In this document: one piece after another, positions 5,702 to 8,561 of the stretch | Position numbering within the stretch: the stretch's first letter is position 1 | Layout: each line of letters opens with the position of its first letter | Assembly (NCBI GenBank): GCA_002691725.1 | Contig: NZIT01000078.1 | Span: 30,267 to 38,827 of the forward strand | Length of the DNA stretch: 8,561 nt | Direction: 5' to 3' | Origin: SAR116 cluster bacterium | GTDB taxonomy: Bacteria; Pseudomonadota; Alphaproteobacteria; Puniceispirillales; UBA1172 | Position numbers and translations under genes: made by a program | The notes under the pieces: model-generated | What the model saw: only the letters and a program-made list of their open reading frames with translations | Told to the model about the DNA's origin: nothing | Databases searched by the model: none

Positions 5702-6265
5702 CTAATATACTGTTATCATGATTGTGAAATACATTGCTCCGTTTTCAGTAGGGTTGAACTGGTATTGAGGTGGTGATGAAGATCGCCGCATCATTTGTAT
5801 CAAGCCAAGATTAGCCCCTTTACTTGAGGCATCTAAGGGTTGACGAATGGTTTTCTTGAATAGTTGGCGTAATTCATCTGGCGTTAAGGCTGACAACATT
5901 TCGAGCCGCTGGCGTAACAACTCCGCCAGCTGGTGGTTGATATAATTGCCGCAGACAATGCTAATTCAATCATTTTCATGGCTAATGCCTAGTATCCCAT
6001 GGGTAGGATTGTTGCCATTAAAATCTGACTGATGAACCTCTTCACTGCTATGCCTGATCATATTCTGCATCATTTCAACATAAAGCGAAAACGCCTGAAG
6101 TTGTTGCTTTTGGGGGAGCGGTATGCCGCGCATATATTGGCGTAATTTGTAACCATATAGATCTAGAACATCTTCAGACAACACGCCTTCATAACTCAGA
6201 AAATAACTCTGAGCTGTTGTCGGGATATTCATCGCTTTTAGGTATTCTAAATCTGCTACCCGCAT
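5702..6265 (-). pseudogene. siaB: SiaB-family kinase interrupted by one in-frame TGA
   Basis: Reading through a single TGA gives a full-length protein of about 187 residues, normal for SiaB. N-terminal part: Y-F-L-S-Y-E-G-V-L-S (21-30) and the N-box-like Y-V-E-M-M-Q-N-M-I-R-H-S (62-73, N68 the likely Mg-ATP ligand). The stop is codon 100. C-terminal part: I-V-C-G-N-Y-I (103-109), K-G-A-N-L-G-L (149-155, the G-box usually K-G-A-G-L-G-L) and P-P-Q-Y-Q-F, ending in T-I-M-I-T-V-Y. Both halves are in the same frame, so no indel is involved. SiaB kinases (GHKL fold, anti-sigma-factor-like) phosphorylate SiaC, whose gene follows with a 1-nt or near overlap. ATG 6265 was chosen; a TTG at 6277 is possible. 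The N-terminal fragment alone lacks the G-box and should be inactive. A fresh nonsense mutation is likeliest; readthrough or sequence error remain open. Confidence 0.8.
5966..5968 (-). other. In-frame TGA splitting siaB
   Basis: The minus-strand context is AAT GAT TGA ATT AGC, between H-E-N-D and I-S-I-V-C-G-N. One base change from CGA (Arg), GGA (Gly) or TGG (Trp) would create it. The C-terminal half has no good start of its own: the only early candidate is TTG 5920, with GGAG touching it, so independent translation is unlikely. No convincing SECIS-like hairpin follows; the only nearby stem is ATTG/CAAT. Confidence 0.85.
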
Positions 6266-6333
6266 AATACCATCCAACTCAAAACTACTTTGGGTAAGGA
6301 CAAATATAATAGTTACCTTGCTCCTTAAGAATC

Positions 6334-6411
6334 AGTTTGGCAAGTCTTTTAGATAGTTTGGCAGCCAGAGCAGATGTAATATTGCCTACATATTGGCTAC
6401 AAATTGGCTGG
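6334..6411. repeat. Series of TTGGC-type direct repeats between siaB and the acyltransferase gene
   Basis: Two copies of AGTTTGGCA (6334-6342, 6355-6363) lie 21 bp apart. Three tandem 11-bp units follow: ATATTGCCTAC (6379-6389), ATATTGGCTAC (6390-6400) and AAATTGGCTGG (6401-6411). The shared core TTGGC (once TTGCC) occurs at 6337, 6358, 6382, 6393 and 6404, with steps of 21, 24, 11 and 11 bp, close to whole helical turns, so the sites face the same side of the DNA. On the minus strand the core reads GCCAA, just upstream of siaB. This looks like an array of regulator half-sites, though slippage duplication would also explain the 11-bp units. Confidence 0.6.
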
Positions 6412-6451
6412 ATATGGTCTATTCGTGTAACAAAAACGTAGTATTAAACCG

Positions 6452-6483
6452 CCTTGTCACCCTATGCGTAAACAAGGTATGAT
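6452..6483 (+). promoter_or_regulatory. Promoter of the acyltransferase gene with overlapping inverted repeat
   Basis: TTGTCA (6454-6459) and TATGAT (6478-6483) are 18 bp apart, each one base off consensus. CCTTGT (6452-6457) and ACAAGG (6472-6477) form an inverted repeat that covers the -35 box and abuts the -10 box, a usual place for a repressor operator. Transcription would start near 6490, which supports the ATG at 6515 over the TTG at 6497. Confidence 0.6.
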
Positions 6484-6514
6484 AAAATGCTAGTAGTTGA
6501 CGGAATTCTTTTTG

Positions 6515-7348
6515 ATGCGCCTAACAGATACCCCACAAACTGTCCCTATTTTTTCTTTTGCCGATGGTGAACTAGGACCAATAGCCAGTCGAGTTATTCG
6601 CAGCCTTGAGCGTTTTACAGGTCAACCGCTCATAAGGAAGATTTATCTCGATTATATCAATGATGACCGGCCTGATAGTCTGTTTTGGCAAGATGCTGTT
6701 GATCGGCTCAATATTTCTGTCAATGTGAAATACGATGACGCGGCATATATTCCGCCATCAGGTCGGCTGCTTGTTATTGCCAATCATCCTTTTGGTGTTG
6801 TTGACGGGCTTGTGCTGTGCTCTGAATTATCCAAGATCAGATCAGATTATAAGATCATCACGCATGAAGTCTTGCGCCAGGCCCCTGCTGTTATGCATCA
6901 GATTTTGCCTATCAATTTTTCTGAAACGGCAGAAGCCCTGGCCACTAATATGCAAACCCGCCATGATGCCATGAAACAGTTGAAACATAATGGCGCGCTT
7001 ATTCTCTTTCCCTCTGGTGCTATCTCATTAGCGCCACGGATTATTGGTACGGCGCGTGATACGCAATGGAAAACTTTTGTTGCAAAACTAGCGCAGATCG
7101 AGGATACGACTATTCTGCCTGTATTCTTTGACGGTCAAAATAGCATTAGCTATATGATGGCGCGGCGGCTCAGCCAGACGCTTGGCTATTCGTTGATGTT
7201 TAGAGAAATTTGCCGGCTGATGGGGCAGCAGATCAATGTCACGATTAGAAAGCCAATCTCAAACAACGTCCTCCGGCAATTTAATAACCGTAATGAGATG
7301 ACAGAATATTTAAGAAATATTACTTATGGTCTGGATAGTAGCACTTAA
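6515..7348 (+). CDS. Lysophospholipid acyltransferase-like (PlsC-related) protein
   Basis: A 277-residue protein of the 1-acyl-glycerol-3-phosphate acyltransferase superfamily, closest in pattern to the putative-hemolysin/ornithine-lipid branch. The catalytic block is A-N-H-P-F-G-V-V-D-G-L at 89-99, giving H91 and D97 (H-x5-D spacing, as in N-H-P-x-G-x-x-D-G members), with L-F-P-S-G at 164-168 as the substrate-binding motif in place of F-P-E-G. L-P-V-F-F-D-G-Q at 201-208 fits the conserved strand after it. The expected reaction is acyl transfer to a lysolipid or other lipid acceptor at the inner membrane; the acceptor is not predictable. No transmembrane helix is obvious. Start ATG 6515 is chosen from the promoter position; TTG 6497 would add six residues. 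It is divergent from siaB, sharing its regulatory spacer, and converges on the thiN gene with 10 bp between the stops. Confidence 0.85.
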   Translation: MRLTDTPQTVPIFSFADGELGPIASRVIRSLERFTGQPLIRKIYLDYINDDRPDSLFWQDAVDRLNISVNVKYDDAAYIPPSGRLLVIANHPFGVVDGLVLCSELSKIRSDYKIITHEVLRQAPAVMHQILPINFSETAEALATNMQTRHDAMKQLKHNGALILFPSGAISLAPRIIGTARDTQWKTFVAKLAQIEDTTILPVFFDGQNSISYMMARRLSQTLGYSLMFREICRLMGQQINVTIRKPISNNVLRQFNNRNEMTEYLRNITYGLDSST

Positions 7349-7358
7349 AACGCGATGA

Positions 7359-8078
7359 TTAGCCCCAATCCAGCCAAGTGTTATCTTGCGTGATTGCCGC
7401 CGCTAAATAAATCCAGAATACGCTGGGAAGCATGATAAAATATCCTGCCCCGCCTGCTGATGAAATATCGACACAAGTTATCTTTTTACCCGATATCTGA
7501 TCAATTCGGTTTGATGTTCCGATGGTTTTCCCCGCTTCCATCATGAGGCCATTTAATGGCCATTCCAGCCCTGTTGACGCCTTGAACTGATGCTGGGCAA
7601 GTGGCCATATAGAAAGCCTTTCACCTGCTGGCAAATCGCCTGTGAAATCAGCCGAACAATAGATCAGCGCATCATGACGGCCGATCAAGATAACGGGAAC
7701 CTGGCTCTGCGCGATAGCATGGAGAGCCGCCAGCGAATGATCAAAGCGGCGGCCAAGGAAGCCAAAGCCCAGACATAGTGGTGCTGACAGACAGGATAGT
7801 GTTTTTTCAAGGTCTGTGCTGTCTTGTTCAGCGATATGGATGAGCCGGTCAGGCGGAAATTGGGATTGATCCGTAATGGAGTCAAAATCACCAATGATAT
7901 AATCAGGCATAACGCCCATATCTACCGCCGTATTAGCGCCACTATCAGCAGCGATAAGCGGAAAATGATTGAGCAGAGCCGATATGTGCATGTCATCAAC
8001 ATGACTGCCGCCAAGGGCTATGACAGGCTTATCATAAGGTAGAATTCTGGATCGGTTGCTGTTTTTATCTGTCATCAT
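7359..8078 (-). CDS. thiN: Thiamine pyrophosphokinase
   Basis: Transfers pyrophosphate from ATP to thiamine, giving the cofactor thiamine pyrophosphate and AMP, in the cytosol. All family motifs are present: A-D-S-G-A-N (44-49), I-G-D-F-D-S (62-67), Q-D-S-T-D-L-E-K (85-92), G-F-L-G-R-R-F-D-H (106-114) and G-T-S-N (187-190), with the catalytic domain in roughly 15-135 and the thiamine-binding beta domain after it. At 239 residues it is slightly long. The last 20 or so residues (from about 219, F-W-I-Y-L-A-A-A-I) form a hydrophobic extension beyond where the family usually ends. GAAGG lies 6-7 nt before tandem ATGs at 8078 and 8075. It has its own promoter and a short leader; there is no room for a TPP riboswitch in the predicted 35-nt leader. 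Confidence 0.93.
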   Translation of the reverse strand: MMTDKNSNRSRILPYDKPVIALGGSHVDDMHISALLNHFPLIAADSGANTAVDMGVMPDYIIGDFDSITDQSQFPPDRLIHIAEQDSTDLEKTLSCLSAPLCLGFGFLGRRFDHSLAALHAIAQSQVPVILIGRHDALIYCSADFTGDLPAGERLSIWPLAQHQFKASTGLEWPLNGLMMEAGKTIGTSNRIDQISGKKITCVDISSAGGAGYFIMLPSVFWIYLAAAITQDNTWLDWG

Positions 8079-8120
8079 ATGCTGCCTTCATCACCCAATC
8101 ATGACGTCAATACCGCCTCT

Positions 8121-8150
8121 ATTATAGGCAGGTACGCATGATGACAACAA
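8121..8150 (-). promoter_or_regulatory. Promoter of thiN
   Basis: On the minus strand a perfect TATAAT (8126-8121) lies 18 bp after TTGTTG (8150-8145). An overlapping TTGTCA (8147-8142) is closer to consensus but only 15 bp away. Transcription would begin near 8114, about 35 nt before the ATG. A small palindrome GCCTTAAAGGC (8161-8171) sits just upstream. Confidence 0.6.
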
Positions 8151-8187
8151 TAGCAGATGCGCCTTAAAGGCTGATATTGGTTTCCCG

Positions 8188-8264
8188 GATTCTGTATGCG
8201 AGATTCTGTATGCGAAATTCTGGCTTTAATTATTTTAGCGTAAAATATCTTGGCGTAAAATATG
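8188..8264. repeat. Two adjacent short tandem duplications upstream of thiN
   Basis: GATTCTGTATGCGA is present twice head to tail (8188-8201, 8202-8215) and its ATTCTG part a third time (8217-8222). A different 15-bp unit, TTRGCGTAAAATATS, is then duplicated at 8235-8249 and 8250-8264. The units are unrelated to each other. They lie between the 3' end of tRNA-Ala and the thiN promoter. No transposon ends or integrase gene are present. Confidence 0.75.
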
Positions 8265-8293
8265 TTTGGGAGAAAATGATTAATAAGATGGGT

Positions 8294-8369
<76 letters not shown>

Positions 8370-8423
8370 TAACCCATTGTGCTTATACCTACAATCAGAG
8401 TGTTGGTATTGGCAAGTAGTTTT

Positions 8424-8561
8424 TCACTTTTCTTCGTCATCTTCAGAATCGAGGAAGTCTTCGACGATTGGCGGCTCAGCATCAAGGTTTTCGTCTTCTT
8501 CGTCCGATTTTGCCAATTTAATCAGGCCGTCATCATCGTCATCATCAATGCTATCCTCATC
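8424..8561 (-). CDS. C-terminal end of an acidic TIGR02300 (FYDLN_acid)-type protein, partial
   Basis: The last 45 codons of a leftward gene, entering from the right edge and ending in TGA at 8426-8424. The segment is very acidic (runs of D and E, only K-L-A-K, P-P-I-V and F-L as breaks) and ends D-S-E-D-D-E-E-K. Such a tail directly upstream of tRNA-Ala is what I know of the alphaproteobacterial TIGR02300/FYDLN_acid family, whose diagnostic N-terminal zinc-ribbon-like F-Y-D-L-N region would lie outside the window. Function of the family is unknown. Other proteins with acidic tails cannot be excluded from this fragment. Confidence 0.7.
   Translation of the reverse strand, partial: DEDSIDDDDDDGLIKLAKSDEEDENLDAEPPIVEDFLDSEDDEEK

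Noticed and set aside
5920..5968. Selenocysteine at the siaB TGA, or independent translation of the C-terminal half
   Set aside because: Only a 4-bp stem (ATTG/CAAT) follows the TGA, and the family has no selenoprotein members that I know of. The downstream TTG has GGAG directly against it, too close for initiation.
5966..5968. TGA read as tryptophan genome-wide (alternative code)
   Set aside because: TGA ends the VOC gene and the FYDLN-type gene at natural positions, and TGG is used freely for tryptophan.
8079..8120. TPP riboswitch upstream of thiN
   Set aside because: The predicted leader is only about 35 nt, and no THI-box motif (CUGAGA, etc.) was found in the spacer.
8188..8293. Integration site scar (attachment site) at the tRNA-Ala 3' end
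   Set aside because: The repeats do not copy the tRNA 3' end and there is no integrase or phage gene in the window.

Overview
The window looks like chromosome of a low-to-mid GC alphaproteobacterium. The right edge holds the acidic C-terminus of what looks like a TIGR02300/FYDLN_acid-type protein next to a tRNA-Ala(GGC). As I recall, that pairing is typical of alphaproteobacteria. A SAR116-like or other AT-leaning marine lineage is possible but not shown by the sequence. TGA ends at least two genes (VOC protein, FYDLN-type protein), so the standard bacterial code is assumed.

Layout, left to right. 1-588 is a largely gene-free region with a 15-bp minisatellite (about 6.7 copies, 132-232), some doubtful small ORFs and perhaps the first codons of a leftward gene at the very edge. 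589-1536 encodes a DMT/EamA-type membrane transporter and 1685-2164 a small VOC (glyoxalase-fold) protein, both rightward. After an AT-rich spacer, 2322-3488 encodes a secreted protein with three Ig-like repeats in exact 98-residue register, followed by a good intrinsic terminator. A perfect 10-bp dyad beside a TTGACA -35 box then precedes an orphan 99-residue acidic protein (3779-4078), which has its own terminator.

The centre (4180-6280) is the most interesting part: a Sia-type partner-switch module. A rightward gene encodes a membrane-anchored SpoIIE/PP2C phosphatase (SiaA-like but compact). It converges on a leftward siaB-siaC pair encoding an anti-sigma-factor-like kinase and its phosphoprotein target (DUF1987). 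siaB is interrupted by one in-frame TGA with the reading frame, ATP-binding motifs and overlap with siaC intact on both sides. No diguanylate cyclase (SiaD) is in the window. In the Pseudomonas paradigm unphosphorylated SiaC is the active form, so loss of SiaB would lock the switch on, unless the stop is read through.

Divergent from siaB, across a 249-bp spacer with a series of TTGGC-type direct repeats, is a putative lysophospholipid acyltransferase gene (6515-7348). It converges on a thiamine pyrophosphokinase gene (7359-8078, leftward). Upstream of the latter lie two adjacent short tandem duplications, tRNA-Ala and the FYDLN-type protein gene, all leftward. Short tandem duplications of 11-15 bp recur in at least five places and only in intergenic DNA.
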